From the NCBI RefSeq assembly GCF_024699945.1, contig NZ_JAJOMY010000001.1, forward strand, positions 4,057,350 to 4,121,349: DNA of 64,000 nt, read 5' to 3'. The notes below the pieces were generated by a model that was not told the origin of the DNA, ran no database searches, and was given only the letters and a program-made list of their open reading frames with translations. Shown piece after piece: positions 37,318-45,908 of the stretch. The translations under genes and the position numbers were made by a program. Every line of letters begins with the position of its first letter. Positions within the stretch are counted from its first letter, which is position 1. The stretch comes from Phenylobacterium sp. J426. Its GTDB lineage: Bacteria > Pseudomonadota > Alphaproteobacteria > Caulobacterales > Caulobacteraceae.

Positions 37318-39126
37318 ATGGCCGCGCTCCCCCTCCCGTTCGGCCCTCCGATCCTCCGCGTGGTGAGGCCCTACCTCAGGGTCTTGCCCTTGATCGTGGC
37401 GCTGGGGCTCGCAGCCGCCGCGCTGGAGGGGCTGGGCATTGGCCTTGTCATCCCGCTGCTCAACATCATGGTGGAGCCCGACACCCCGGCGCGGAGCGGC
37501 CTGCCCCGCTTGCTCACCGGCTTCGGCGCCGACCTGGACCCGCGCAGCCGGATCCTGCTCATCGCCGGCGCGATCCTGAGCCTGATGCTGCTGAAGAACC
37601 TGGTCAGCTTCGCGAACGGGATGCTGAGCGCGGCGGTCTATGGCCGGGCCAGCCATGCGATCCGCGATGCGCTGGCCGCGCGCCTGACGGACGTCGCCTA
37701 TCCCTTCTACATCCGGGAGAGCCCGGGCCGGCTGCTCAACATCATCTCCACCGAGTCCTGGCGGGCCTCCGACGCGATCGCCACCGCCTTGACGGTCCTC
37801 ATTCACGCCTCGGCGGCGCTGATCCTTCTGCTCTTCCTGTGCTTCCTGTCGTGGCAGCTCACCGCGGCGGTGGCGCTGGGCCTGGCGCTTGTCCAGCTGC
37901 TCCAGGCGCTGGTCTCCCGCGGACTGAAGTCGCTGAGCGGCGAGGTGGCGCGGAACAACGGCCGCCTCGCCTCGCGCATGCTCCATCTGGTCGACGGCGC
38001 GCGGCTCATCCGCGCCTTCGGCGAAGAAGCCGGCGAGCGGCGGCGGTTCTCCGGCGTGAGCGACGCGGTGCGCGGACTGCTGTTCCGGCTGGAGAGCCGC
38101 AAGGCCCTCATCCCTCCAGCCATGGAGGTGCTGCACGGCGTCCTCTTCATGTCGATCATCGTGGGCGCCTGGCTCGCCGGGGTGAATTTCGCCGTGGTCG
38201 CAGCCTTCGTGGTGCTGCTCTACCGGATGCAACCGCACGTGCGCGGCGTCCAGGGCGCCGCCTCGCAGCTACAGGCGCTGTCCGGATCGATCCAGGAGGT
38301 GGAGTGGCTCTTGGACGAGGCGCGGCATGGCCAGGCGCCGAGGGGCGCCCGCCCCGCCTTCCCGGTGGCGACGGCCGTGCGGTTCGATGACGTCCACTTC
38401 CGCTTCCCCCGGGGCGCGCCGGTGTTGAGAGGCGCAAGCTTCGCCATCGAGATGGGCTGCGCAACGGCTCTGGTCGGTCACTCCGGAGCCGGCAAGAGCA
38501 CCATCGTCAACCTGCTCTACCGGCTGTTCGAGCCGGAGCGCGGTGAGATCTTCGTTGACGACGCGCCACTATCGGAGATCGATCCTGCCGGTTGGCGCCG
38601 ACGCCTGGGCCTGGCGAGCGCTGATCTGGACCTGATTGAAGGCACGGTGGCGGAGAACATCGCCTTCGGCTCGCCGGGCGCGGGGTCCGACGCCATTGAG
38701 CGCGCCGCCGTCACCGCGGACGCCCATGACTTCATCAGCCGACTGCCGCAAGGCTACGACACCTTCCTCGGCTATCGCGGCGTCAACCTGTCCGCCGGCC
38801 AGCGGCAGCGGATCGGACTGGCCCGCGCCCTGCTGCGCGACCCCGAGATCCTGGTGCTCGACGAGGCGACCAACGCCCTCGACGGTCTCTCCGAAGCCTC
38901 CATCATCAAAACCCTGAGGGCGCGTTCAGGCCGGCGCACGACGCTGGTGATCAGCCATCACCGCAAGACCCTCGCCTTCTGCGACCGGGTCGTCCTCCTC
39001 AAGGACGGGCGCGTCCTGCGCAGCGCGGCCTACGCCGAGCTGCCAGCCGGCGAGATCGAGACCTGGTACGCGGGCGATCCGCACGCGCAGTCCATTGACG
39101 CCAGTCCCGGAGGCGCCAGCACCTGA
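37318..39126 (+). CDS. ABC exporter with fused membrane and ATPase domains (MsbA/HlyB-like)
   Basis: Half-transporter of 602 residues. Six membrane segments in the first ~300 residues are followed by the ATPase: Walker A GHSGAGKST, signature LSAGQRQRIGLARAL, Walker B ILVLDEATNALD. The switch His is in LVISHHRKTLAFC. No C39 peptidase or CLD domain is seen at the N-terminus. It lies between two glycosyltransferases, so export of a glycan or lipid-linked sugar is likely. An RTX-type protein follows 1.3 kb downstream, but no membrane-fusion protein is present here. Confidence 0.88.
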   Translation: MAALPLPFGPPILRVVRPYLRVLPLIVALGLAAAALEGLGIGLVIPLLNIMVEPDTPARSGLPRLLTGFGADLDPRSRILLIAGAILSLMLLKNLVSFANGMLSAAVYGRASHAIRDALAARLTDVAYPFYIRESPGRLLNIISTESWRASDAIATALTVLIHASAALILLLFLCFLSWQLTAAVALGLALVQLLQALVSRGLKSLSGEVARNNGRLASRMLHLVDGARLIRAFGEEAGERRRFSGVSDAVRGLLFRLESRKALIPPAMEVLHGVLFMSIIVGAWLAGVNFAVVAAFVVLLYRMQPHVRGVQGAASQLQALSGSIQEVEWLLDEARHGQAPRGARPAFPVATAVRFDDVHFRFPRGAPVLRGASFAIEMGCATALVGHSGAGKSTIVNLLYRLFEPERGEIFVDDAPLSEIDPAGWRRRLGLASADLDLIEGTVAENIAFGSPGAGSDAIERAAVTADAHDFISRLPQGYDTFLGYRGVNLSAGQRQRIGLARALLRDPEILVLDEATNALDGLSEASIIKTLRARSGRRTTLVISHHRKTLAFCDRVVLLKDGRVLRSAAYAELPAGEIETWYAGDPHAQSIDASPGGAST

Positions 39127-39127
39127 G

Positions 39128-40219
39128 ATGCCGGACCGCCTCGTCTCCATTGTGGTGATCAACTACAACTACGGGGTGTTCCTGACCCGGAGCATCTCCA
39201 GCGCGCTGGCGCAGGACTGGCCCGAGGTCCAGGTGGTTGTGGTGGACGATGCGTCGACGGACGGCTCGCAGGAGCTCATCCGTGGCTTTGGGGACCGGAT
39301 CACGCCGGTGCTGCAGGACCGCAACCGGGGGCACGGGGCGGCGATGAACGCTGGCTTCGCCGCCGCGCGCGGCGACATCGTCCTGTTCCTGGACGCCGAC
39401 GACTATCTCTACGGCCACGCCGTGCGCACCGTCGCTCAGAGCGCCGCCGCAGGCGAGGCGATCGCCCAGTACCAGTATCGCCTGCACCTGGTCGACGCTG
39501 AGGGCCGGATCCTCGACGCCTACCCGCCGCTGGACACCAACTGGAGCGAAGGAGATGTTCGTTCCGACCTCCTGACGCGCGGCCGCTACGCCACGACGGT
39601 GACCTCCGGCCTGGCGTTCAGCCGTGCAGCGCTGGAGTCGATCCTGCCGATGGACGAGGCGGCGTTCGCGCAGGGCGGCGACGGATACCTGGTGACGGTG
39701 GCTCCCTTCTATGGGCGGGTGAAGGCGATCGACGAGGTGCTCGGCGCCTATTGCCAGCACGGCGGCAACCATTCGCAGTTCTCAGCCCTGGTGGCGGAGC
39801 GCGCCCGCTGGCGTCTCGCACATGACCGCGAGCGCCTGACCGCCCTGGCCGATCATGCCCGGCGGAGCGGCCTGACGATCACGCCCGAGATCTGCCTTGA
39901 GGACCCGCTGCACCTCGAGGAGCGGGTCGCATCGCTCCTGCTCGCACCGCAGTTGCACCCCAACCCGCGCGAGACGCGGGCGTTCCTGGCGGGCAAGGCG
40001 ATCGGGGCCGCCGCGGCCCTTCCGGTCACCCCGGCCCGCCGGGCGGTGATCCGCGCCTGGTGGCTGGTGATCGGCTTCGCGCCCGCCAGCCTGGCGCGCC
40101 GTGCGGTGAGCTGGAAGCTGCAGGCGAGCACCCGCCCGGCCTACGTTCGGGTCCTGGCGCGCGGGCTTCGCCGGCTGACGGGGTTGAGCCGGCGCGGGGC
40201 GGCGCACCATGCGCGGTGA
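39128..40219 (+). CDS. Family 2 glycosyltransferase
   Basis: Glycosyltransferase of 363 residues with a GT-A core: VSIVVINYNYGVFLTRSISS, VVVVDDASTDGSQELIRGFG and the metal-binding FLDADDYLYG. The start is taken as ATG 39128, two bases after the ABC exporter stop; an upstream in-frame TTG at 39095 overlaps that gene. It is co-transcribed with the two genes before it. It probably adds a sugar to the same surface glycan. Confidence 0.87.
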   Translation: MPDRLVSIVVINYNYGVFLTRSISSALAQDWPEVQVVVVDDASTDGSQELIRGFGDRITPVLQDRNRGHGAAMNAGFAAARGDIVLFLDADDYLYGHAVRTVAQSAAAGEAIAQYQYRLHLVDAEGRILDAYPPLDTNWSEGDVRSDLLTRGRYATTVTSGLAFSRAALESILPMDEAAFAQGGDGYLVTVAPFYGRVKAIDEVLGAYCQHGGNHSQFSALVAERARWRLAHDRERLTALADHARRSGLTITPEICLEDPLHLEERVASLLLAPQLHPNPRETRAFLAGKAIGAAAALPVTPARRAVIRAWWLVIGFAPASLARRAVSWKLQASTRPAYVRVLARGLRRLTGLSRRGAAHHAR

Positions 40220-40381
40220 TCGGCGGGCTCGCGGCGTCACGGGCGTCAGCCTTCTCGCTTAGGCCAGTTCGCAGCGCGCCCCGTTTCCAGGGTGTGCGCC
40301 GGTGGCGCTGAGCCGCCGCCTGGGTCGACGGAACGGTCCGTTCGAAACCCAGGTTTCGGCCGCCTCGCAATGGAGGCCAGC

Positions 40382-41231
40382 ATGCCAGCTATCGGACTGA
40401 GAGCAGCGGAAGCGCCGGTCACCGGGGGAGACCACGATCCATCTGATCGTGGAGCTTGTCGGGCTGCCGCCGACGAACGACCCGCGAGGCGTCTCCGGGG
40501 AAGTCGTCATCATCTTCGCCAACGGCGAGAAGGTATTCGAGGGCATGGTCTACAACCGCTCGCCGGTCGTCGCCATCCACAACCTGCAGCCCGGCGCCTA
40601 CGTCTTCACCACAGCCCACACGGGCCCGGGCCAACCCGGCGCAAGCGTGACGATCCTGCCGCGGATCGCCGGGACGGGCGGCGACGACATGCTCGTCGCG
40701 CCGGCCTGGGCGACGGCGCTCTTCGGCGCGGAGGGCGACGACACGCTGGTCGGCGGCGCAGGCGCCGACCTCCTTTACGGAGGCCCGGGCGCCGACCTCT
40801 TCGCCGTCGGACTTCAGCAGACCCGGACGGGCGGAACGCTCGAGCTGTTCCGCAACGGCGCCAGCCCCAGCGATCGCGCGAACGATCGGGCGTGGAGCAA
40901 TTACGAAGAGCAGGCCTTCGCCGCCGGCTTCACCGAAGTGGTGGGACACACCGCGGGCGGCCGCGCCCTCTACGGGCGGCTGGTCGGCGCGGATGTGTCC
41001 TACGATCTGCCCCTGGGCGTCGACATGATCCGCGACTTCAACCCCGCCGAGGGCGACCAGATTGCGCTCGTCGGCGTCACGGACCTGCAGGACGTCCTGC
41101 GTCACCTTACCGTGACCCGCGACGGCGACGGCTCCGGCGCCTTTGGCGTCACCACCCTGGCGCTCGCGGGCGAGACCTTCCTCAAGGTCCAGACAGCATC
41201 CGCCTTCGACGCCGGCTGGTTCGTCATCTGA
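40382..41231 (+). CDS. RTX-type calcium-binding protein (one frameshift)
   Basis: A protein of about 282 residues when repaired. The RTX nonapeptide region is GGDDMLVAPAW, then GAEGDDTLVGGAGADLLYGG and PGADLFAV. It has about two to three repeats, few for the family. The C-terminal FNPAEGDQIALVGVTDL and the terminal hydrophobic FVI fit type I secretion signals. Five G at 40424-40428 carry one surplus base; removing it joins MPAIGLRAAEAPVTG to ETTIHLIVELVGLPP. The ATG at 40382 follows GGAGG. It is probably secreted, but no cognate type I apparatus is certain nearby. Confidence 0.78.
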
Positions 41232-41361
41232 CGCGCGCCGCGCGGTCACGTCGGCGTTCGCTGCAGGCGCCGCCCCAATTTCCGCGCGGCGCCGGAACCG
41301 CGGCCGCCCATGCCAGGTTGGTCGCGGCCTCATCCACTCCGAGAGACGAGGCGGAAGCAGA

Positions 41362-41392
41362 GCCCGCTGAGGTCCGACCAGCCTCAGCGGGC
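41362..41392 (+). terminator. Strong hairpin after the RTX gene
   Basis: An eleven-base perfect stem, GCCCGCTGAGG / CCTCAGCGGGC, with a nine-base loop, 130 bases past the RTX stop. No T-run follows. It is the only notable structure in the 276 bases between the RTX and DUF4126 genes. Confidence 0.5.
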
Positions 41393-41507
41393 CATCACCG
41401 CGCCTCAGGCGCGGCTCCACGCAACGACGCCGGCAGCCTGCACCGGCCCTTCCCCGCAGGCCCGCTCTTTTGAAGCGACCGAACCGGCGATGCCGCGTTC
41501 CGCAGCC

Positions 41508-42126
41508 ATGGACACGTGGATCCTGCCCATCCTGTTGGGACTGGGGCTGGCGGCTTCCGCCGGTTTGAAGACCTTCGTGCCCCTCCTGGTCATCGCCGTC
41601 GCCGCCCGCCTCGGGTTGTTCGGATTCGAACTCGCGGGGCCGTTCGCCTGGTTGGCCTCGACAGGCGCCCTGATCGCCCTGGCGCTCGCCACCGCAACGG
41701 AGCTCCTGGCCGACAAGATCCCCCCTGGTGGACCACCTCCTCAGCATCTTCGGAACAGTCGCTCGCCCGGCCGCTGGCGCGCTCGCCGCAGCCGCCGCCT
41801 TCAGCCAGGCCGACCCCGCTGTCGCGGCCCTCGCCGGCCTCGTCGTGGGGGCGCCGACAGCGCTGGCGGTCCACTCCGCCCAGGCGACGACCCGCGTCGC
41901 GAGCACGGCTTCGACGGGCGGCCTCGGCAACCCGATCATTTCCACCATCGAGGATCTCATGGCCTTCCTCATGGCGTTCCTGGCGTTGGCCGCCCCGCTC
42001 CTCATCCCGCTCGTCCTCCTCGTGGCGGGCGTCGGCGCCTGGCGCGCGGTTCGCAGCCTCGCCCGCAGCGGCCGCGCCCGGGCGGCAGCCTTGCAGCCCC
42101 CGCTGGACCGCCGCGCACGAGACTGA
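41508..42126 (+). CDS. DUF4126 membrane protein (one frameshift)
   Basis: Membrane protein of about 205 residues when repaired, matching the DUF4126 layout. It opens WILPILLGLGLAASAGLKTF and VPLLVIAVAARLG. The conserved LADKIPLVDHLLSIFGTVARP follows, then GLVVGAPTALAVHSAQATTR. Two C-terminal membrane segments complete it. Six C at 41720-41725 hold one surplus base at ADKIPLVDH. The start could also be the ATG at 41490. Function is unknown. Confidence 0.82.
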
Positions 42127-42211
42127 GCCAGGCCCGCGACCGGCGCGGCGCTTCAAGCGGGCGACACAGGAGATCCGCCGCAGCGGAGGTCAGCGGCGCG
42201 CGCCCGTCGGA

Positions 42212-42619
42212 TCACTTCACCGCGGCTGTGCGCGTCCCCAGTCGCAACGGGTGGCGCCAGCCCCGCGCGTGCGCCCATTCGTGGACCCGCAGCGCCTTGC
42301 GACCGGCCTTGTCCGGCCAAGCCCTGGCGCTCGGCAGGACCACGAGGTCCAGAGCCGGGATGTAGCAGGCGTAGTACACGCCCTGCGACGGGACGCTCAG
42401 ATGCTCGCTGCAGAAGCGGTGGACATCCTCGCGTCGATCAAACAGCTGCTCCGTCGTTCGCCCGGTCACGCTAGGGCCGCTCAAATATACCGCAGGTGGT
42501 ATGTCGTCGCCATTTATCAGCCCAAGTGGTGATTTGGCCCATACAGGTCCGTGTATCGATAAAATCGGCACAACTAAAAGTATTATTACAACCGCTAGTC
42601 TTTGGACGTGTTTTGACAT
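42212..42619 (-). CDS. Exported small protein with HExxH-type (HEWAH) motif
   Basis: A 135-residue protein of no family I recognise. A signal peptide (LAVVIILLVVPILSIHGPVWA) leads to a short mature domain. Two cysteines (HRFCSEH, YYACYIP) might form a disulfide. The stretch KALRVHEWAHARGWRHP contains H-E-X-X-H, the zinc-metalloprotease signature, with a further His six residues on. The N-terminal third is coded by unusually AT-rich DNA (about 42470-42620), unlike the rest of the window, pointing to acquired DNA or a recent fusion. The protein could be a minimal zinc hydrolase or simply a chance motif. Confidence 0.6.
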   Translation of the reverse strand: MSKHVQRLAVVIILLVVPILSIHGPVWAKSPLGLINGDDIPPAVYLSGPSVTGRTTEQLFDRREDVHRFCSEHLSVPSQGVYYACYIPALDLVVLPSARAWPDKAGRKALRVHEWAHARGWRHPLRLGTRTAAVK

Positions 42620-42677
42620 GCGGCGCCCAACCGGGCGTCGCAGACAAAAGTTCTATCTTGGTCATGTCATTCACACA

Positions 42678-42703
42678 CTCTTGAGCCGGCGGTGGCTCAA
42701 GAG
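42678..42703. repeat. Perfect inverted repeat in an AT-rich patch
   Basis: Ten-base arms CTCTTGAGCC / GGCTCAAGAG with a six-base loop. It lies between the HEWAH gene and the SEDS-like gene, at the edge of the low-GC stretch. It could be a terminator or a scar of an insertion; no target-site duplication was seen. Confidence 0.55.
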
Positions 42704-42774
42704 CGCGACGGAGCTAGAAGACGCGCTCCGCGACCCCCGATCCTGTCGCCGGCGCTGACCGGCACACGGCGGCT

Positions 42775-43650
42775 TCACGCGCGGGGCGAAGCCGCGGCTC
42801 GCTCCGCGCAAGAGCTCCGCCGCACCACCGCCGCCAGAGCGCCGAGGCCTAGCCACCAGCCGAGCACCGGGCTCAGGCCCACGCCCACCAACGGAGTCGG
42901 GAAGGCGCCGAGGAAGGGCATCAGGGCGGTGAGCAGCAGGTAGACGCTGAGCGCAAAGCCCGCGGCCTGCGCGTCGGCCCCGCCATTCCGCGCCAGGACG
43001 CCGGGCGCTGCAGCGGCCGCCAGGAGCGCCACCAGGGCGAACCCTGCCGCCGTCGGGGCGACGGCGTAGGCGAGCTGCAGGATCTGTTCGACTTCCGGGA
43101 CCGGCTCCAACGGATCAGGGCGCAGCCACGCGACGGCGGCCAGCGCCGCCGACAGGGCGGCGAAGGCGCGGCGCCTCGGAGCGCCTTCGCCGCGGCGCAG
43201 CGCCAGGGCGATCAGCGCCGCAGCGAAAGCTGTCGCTTGCGAAGCGTCCGGCTGGAGGACCAGCAGTCCGAGGCCCGCCAGGGCCGCCAGCCAGGGCCAC
43301 AACCGCTGCCGCATGACCGCGACCGACACCAGCGCCGCCGGCGCCAGCAGCATCGCCACGTTGACGGTCAGCGGCCCCAATCCGACCCATCGATGGACGC
43401 CCAACTGCCCCGCACTGGCGAACGTAGCGACCAGGCCTGCCACCGAGGCGACAAGCACGCCTGCGAGGAAGCGCGCACCGGCCCATCGCGCGATGGCCAA
43501 GGCGACGAGCCCGCCCCCCAGCCAAGCCGCCAGGTTCCGTCCCCAGACACTGGCTGGGACGTCATGCCGGGCGCAGATCCAGGCTCCCGCAGCCACGGCG
43601 GCCAGCGACATCAACCCGAACGCCAGCGACAGCCTCTGGGCCTCTCTCAT
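42775..43650 (-). CDS. SEDS-like (FtsW/RodA-related) integral membrane protein
   Basis: Membrane protein of 291 residues with about nine hydrophobic segments. Three stretches echo the SEDS peptidoglycan polymerase family: VHRWVGLGPLTVNVAMLL (compare the HRWI.LGP...QPSE region), LVLQPDASQATAFAAALI (compare LQPDFGTA) and FPTPLVGVGLSPVLGWWLGL (compare P..G..LP..S.GGSS). The Lys/Glu-bearing QPSE is replaced by NVAM, and the protein is about 80 residues short of FtsW. It may be a degenerate or specialised homologue. It stands alone, without a penicillin-binding partner. Confidence 0.6.
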   Translation of the reverse strand: MREAQRLSLAFGLMSLAAVAAGAWICARHDVPASVWGRNLAAWLGGGLVALAIARWAGARFLAGVLVASVAGLVATFASAGQLGVHRWVGLGPLTVNVAMLLAPAALVSVAVMRQRLWPWLAALAGLGLLVLQPDASQATAFAAALIALALRRGEGAPRRRAFAALSAALAAVAWLRPDPLEPVPEVEQILQLAYAVAPTAAGFALVALLAAAAAPGVLARNGGADAQAAGFALSVYLLLTALMPFLGAFPTPLVGVGLSPVLGWWLGLGALAAVVRRSSCAERAAASPRA

Positions 43651-43759
43651 CTCGCCTCGCCATCTGGGCAGGTACGGCCATCCGCCGACCTCGCATTGAG
43701 GCGGCCAAGGTGCTTACCCGGATCTTAACGGCGCCGCTTCGCAGCCCGACGGATCGCCT

Positions 43760-44470
43760 CTAGCTGCGGGCGTACTGTCGGTCGCCGAAGAGGATCGAGC
43801 GCTGCTCTTCGGAGAGACCGGAGAGGCCGCCCTCGATGGTCTCCTTCCGCAGATCCGAGCGCCCAACGTCCATGCCGCGCTGGACCGCCGGACGGGCGCC
43901 GATCTCCTTGGCCCAGCGGGCGAGGTTGGCGAGCTCCGCGGGCCGCAGCTCGATCTGGCGCAACACATACGGATAGGTGGCGATGTCGGCGACGGTGTAG
44001 TCCTCGCCCCCCAGGAACCGGCTCTGCGCCAGCCGCTCGTCCAGCACCTTGAGCAGCCGCTTCACCTCGTTGGCGTAGCGGTCGATCGAATAGGGGTGCT
44101 TGTCCTTGGCGTAGAAGCTGAAGTGCGCATTCTGGCCGAACATCGGGCCCACGCCCGACATCTGGAACATCAGCCACTGGTGGCAGATCGCCCGCGCTCT
44201 GGGCTCCGCCGGCACGAAGCCGCCGCCGTGCTTCTCGCCGAGGTACCAGAGGATGGCGCCGGACTCGGCCAGCACGAGCTCGCCGCCCGGGCCGTCCGGG
44301 TCGACGATGACCGGCTGCTTGTTGTTGGGGTTCAGCTTCAGGAAGTCGGGCTTGAACTGGTCGCCGGCCAGGATGTCCACCAGGCGATACTCGTACTCGA
44401 GCCCCAGCTCCTCCAACAGGATGGCGACCTTCCGGCCGTTGGGCGTCGGACCCCCGTAGAAGGTGATCAT
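43760..44470 (-). CDS. Glutathione S-transferase, YfcG/Nu-class-like
   Basis: Cytosolic GST-fold protein of 236 residues. The thioredoxin-like N-terminal domain begins ITFYGGPTPNGRKVAILLEE, with Thr-Pro-Asn at the catalytic position. Glutathione-binding NPNNKQPVIVD and ESGAILWYL follow. The helical domain has EDYTVADIATYPYVLR. This matches Nu-class disulfide-reductase GSTs. It overlaps the MarR gene by four bases and ends the minus-strand run with decarboxylase-like and dihydrodiol-dehydrogenase-like genes. A role in thiol-dependent steps of aromatic or ether degradation is possible. Confidence 0.88.
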   Translation of the reverse strand: MITFYGGPTPNGRKVAILLEELGLEYEYRLVDILAGDQFKPDFLKLNPNNKQPVIVDPDGPGGELVLAESGAILWYLGEKHGGGFVPAEPRARAICHQWLMFQMSGVGPMFGQNAHFSFYAKDKHPYSIDRYANEVKRLLKVLDERLAQSRFLGGEDYTVADIATYPYVLRQIELRPAELANLARWAKEIGARPAVQRGMDVGRSDLRKETIEGGLSGLSEEQRSILFGDRQYARS

Positions 44471-44916
44471 GCGGTTTCCTCGCTTGTGTCGCGTGACAGG
44501 TTCTCGCTCATCCGACGCAGAACGCTGAGGGTGATGCGAAGCTCTTCGGGATCGATGCCCTCGGCGGCCAGGGTGTTGATGCGGCCGGCGATCGGCAGAA
44601 GCTCCGCCTTAAGCCGCTCGCCTTCCGGGGTGAGATGGACGTTCTGCTTGCGGCGGTCCTCGGCGTTGCGCTGGCGACGGATAAGGCCGGCCTTCGTCAT
44701 CCCGTTCAGCGTTGTCACCGCAGTCGGCTCGGTGACGTTGTTGAGCTGCGACAGCCGCTTCTGGGTCGCTCCGTTCTCCTGCCACAGCGCCCGCAGGAAG
44801 CCCCAGAAACCCGCCGACACCTTGTGCTCGGCCAGGTGTTCGGTCAGCACCCGCTCGAAGGCGCGGTGACAGCGGCGGACCTGGAAGCCCAGGCTGTCTT
44901 CGGGCTTCACGTCCAT
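44467..44916 (-). CDS. MarR-family transcriptional regulator
   Basis: A 149-residue regulator with a winged helix. The recognition helix region is TQKRLSQLNNVTEPTAVTTL, the wing follows as LIRRQRNAEDRRKQNVHLTP, and flanking helices form the dimer. It lies in an operon with a decarboxylase-like and a Gfo/Idh/MocA gene upstream and a GST downstream. The ATG shares one base with the preceding stop. It probably controls this operon, perhaps through the CTTCGA-N2-TCTAAG site at 47092. Confidence 0.88.
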   Translation of the reverse strand: MDVKPEDSLGFQVRRCHRAFERVLTEHLAEHKVSAGFWGFLRALWQENGATQKRLSQLNNVTEPTAVTTLNGMTKAGLIRRQRNAEDRRKQNVHLTPEGERLKAELLPIAGRINTLAAEGIDPEELRITLSVLRRMSENLSRDTSEETA

Positions 44917-45908
44917 CAGATCTTGAACGCTTCGAAGGTCTCGGGCGCAAACAGCTCTTCCACCGTCAACCGCCGCTTCGAGAGCCCCTGCTCGTGGTGG
45001 TAGCGCAGGAAGGTGTCGAGCACCGCGCGGTTGTCCGCGACGCCGTACGGCCACCAGTTCGACCCCAACACGGAGACCGCCTCCTCCACCGCCGCCACCT
45101 GCCACGGCAGCATGGAGATCATCGCCGAGGTCACCTTGAGGTTGTCGTAGGCGATCGCCTGAGCGGCCTCGAACGCCTTCAGCAGCGACCGGGCGATCCA
45201 GCGGTTCTGCTCATAGACGTCCCGCCGCAACGCGATGACGTGCATCGGCGGGAAGAAGCCGGTCCGCCTGAAGTAGTCCTTCTCGACCTCGACGAAGTTC
45301 GGGAACAGCCGCTTCACGTCGTCGGGCCGCGAATAAAACGTGGACGGCGTCCGGGCCGTGTGTAGGGCGTCGATCTCGCCGTCGGCCAACATCTGGGCCA
45401 GGGTCTTGTCCGGACCGATCGGCGTGACCCTGAATTGCGGCGGCAGGCTCAGCTTCAGCTTCTCGTCGCGGCCCGGCTCTTCCTCGCCGCCCGTGAAGTA
45501 GTCCACGCTGTCCGGCGCGACGCCGTACTCGTCGGACAGGATGCCCCGGATCCAGACCGGCGCGGTCATCTGGTACTCCGGCACGCCCACCCGCTTGCCG
45601 ACCAGATCCTTCGCCTCGCGGATGCCGCTCTTCGCCGAGACGAAGATGCAGGAATGCCGGAAGAACCGCGACGGGAAGACCGGAATGGCGATGAACGCCG
45701 GATCCTCCTTGTGCAGCGAAACGCAGTAGGACGACAGGGACATCTCCGAGGCGTCGAACTCGCGCCCGCGCAGCATGCGGAAGAACGTTTCCTCCACGTC
45801 CAGCGGCAGGAGATTGAGATCGATGCCCTCGGGCTGCACGCGGCCGTCGGCCAGCGCCCGCGTCCGGTCATAGTCCCAGCAGGCGAGCGTCAGGCTCAGG
45901 CGACTCAT
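44916..45908 (-). CDS. 4,5-dihydroxyphthalate decarboxylase-like protein (periplasmic-binding-protein fold)
   Basis: A 330-residue protein starting MSRLSLTLACWDYDRTRAL, the usual opening of proteins annotated as 4,5-dihydroxyphthalate decarboxylase (Pht5-like). Other family stretches are DLNLLPLDVEETFFRMLRG, EFDASEMSLSSYCVSLHK and FPSRFFRHSCIFVSAKSGI. No signal peptide is present, so it is cytoplasmic. The fold is shared with NMT1/THI5-type binding proteins, so the reaction is inferred from family and neighbours. It overlaps the dehydrogenase gene by ATGA. It could decarboxylate a ring dihydroxy acid made by the oxygenase and dehydrogenase next door. Confidence 0.8.
   Translation of the reverse strand: MSRLSLTLACWDYDRTRALADGRVQPEGIDLNLLPLDVEETFFRMLRGREFDASEMSLSSYCVSLHKEDPAFIAIPVFPSRFFRHSCIFVSAKSGIREAKDLVGKRVGVPEYQMTAPVWIRGILSDEYGVAPDSVDYFTGGEEEPGRDEKLKLSLPPQFRVTPIGPDKTLAQMLADGEIDALHTARTPSTFYSRPDDVKRLFPNFVEVEKDYFRRTGFFPPMHVIALRRDVYEQNRWIARSLLKAFEAAQAIAYDNLKVTSAMISMLPWQVAAVEEAVSVLGSNWWPYGVADNRAVLDTFLRYHHEQGLSKRRLTVEELFAPETFEAFKI

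Noticed and set aside
37318..39126. Type I secretion exporter dedicated to the RTX protein
   Set aside because: No N-terminal peptidase-like domain and no membrane-fusion gene are present; the direct neighbours are glycosyltransferases, so glycan export fits better.
42620..42774. Insertion sequence or integron remnant
   Set aside because: Only an AT-rich patch and one inverted repeat are visible. No transposase fragment, paired terminal repeats or target duplication was found.
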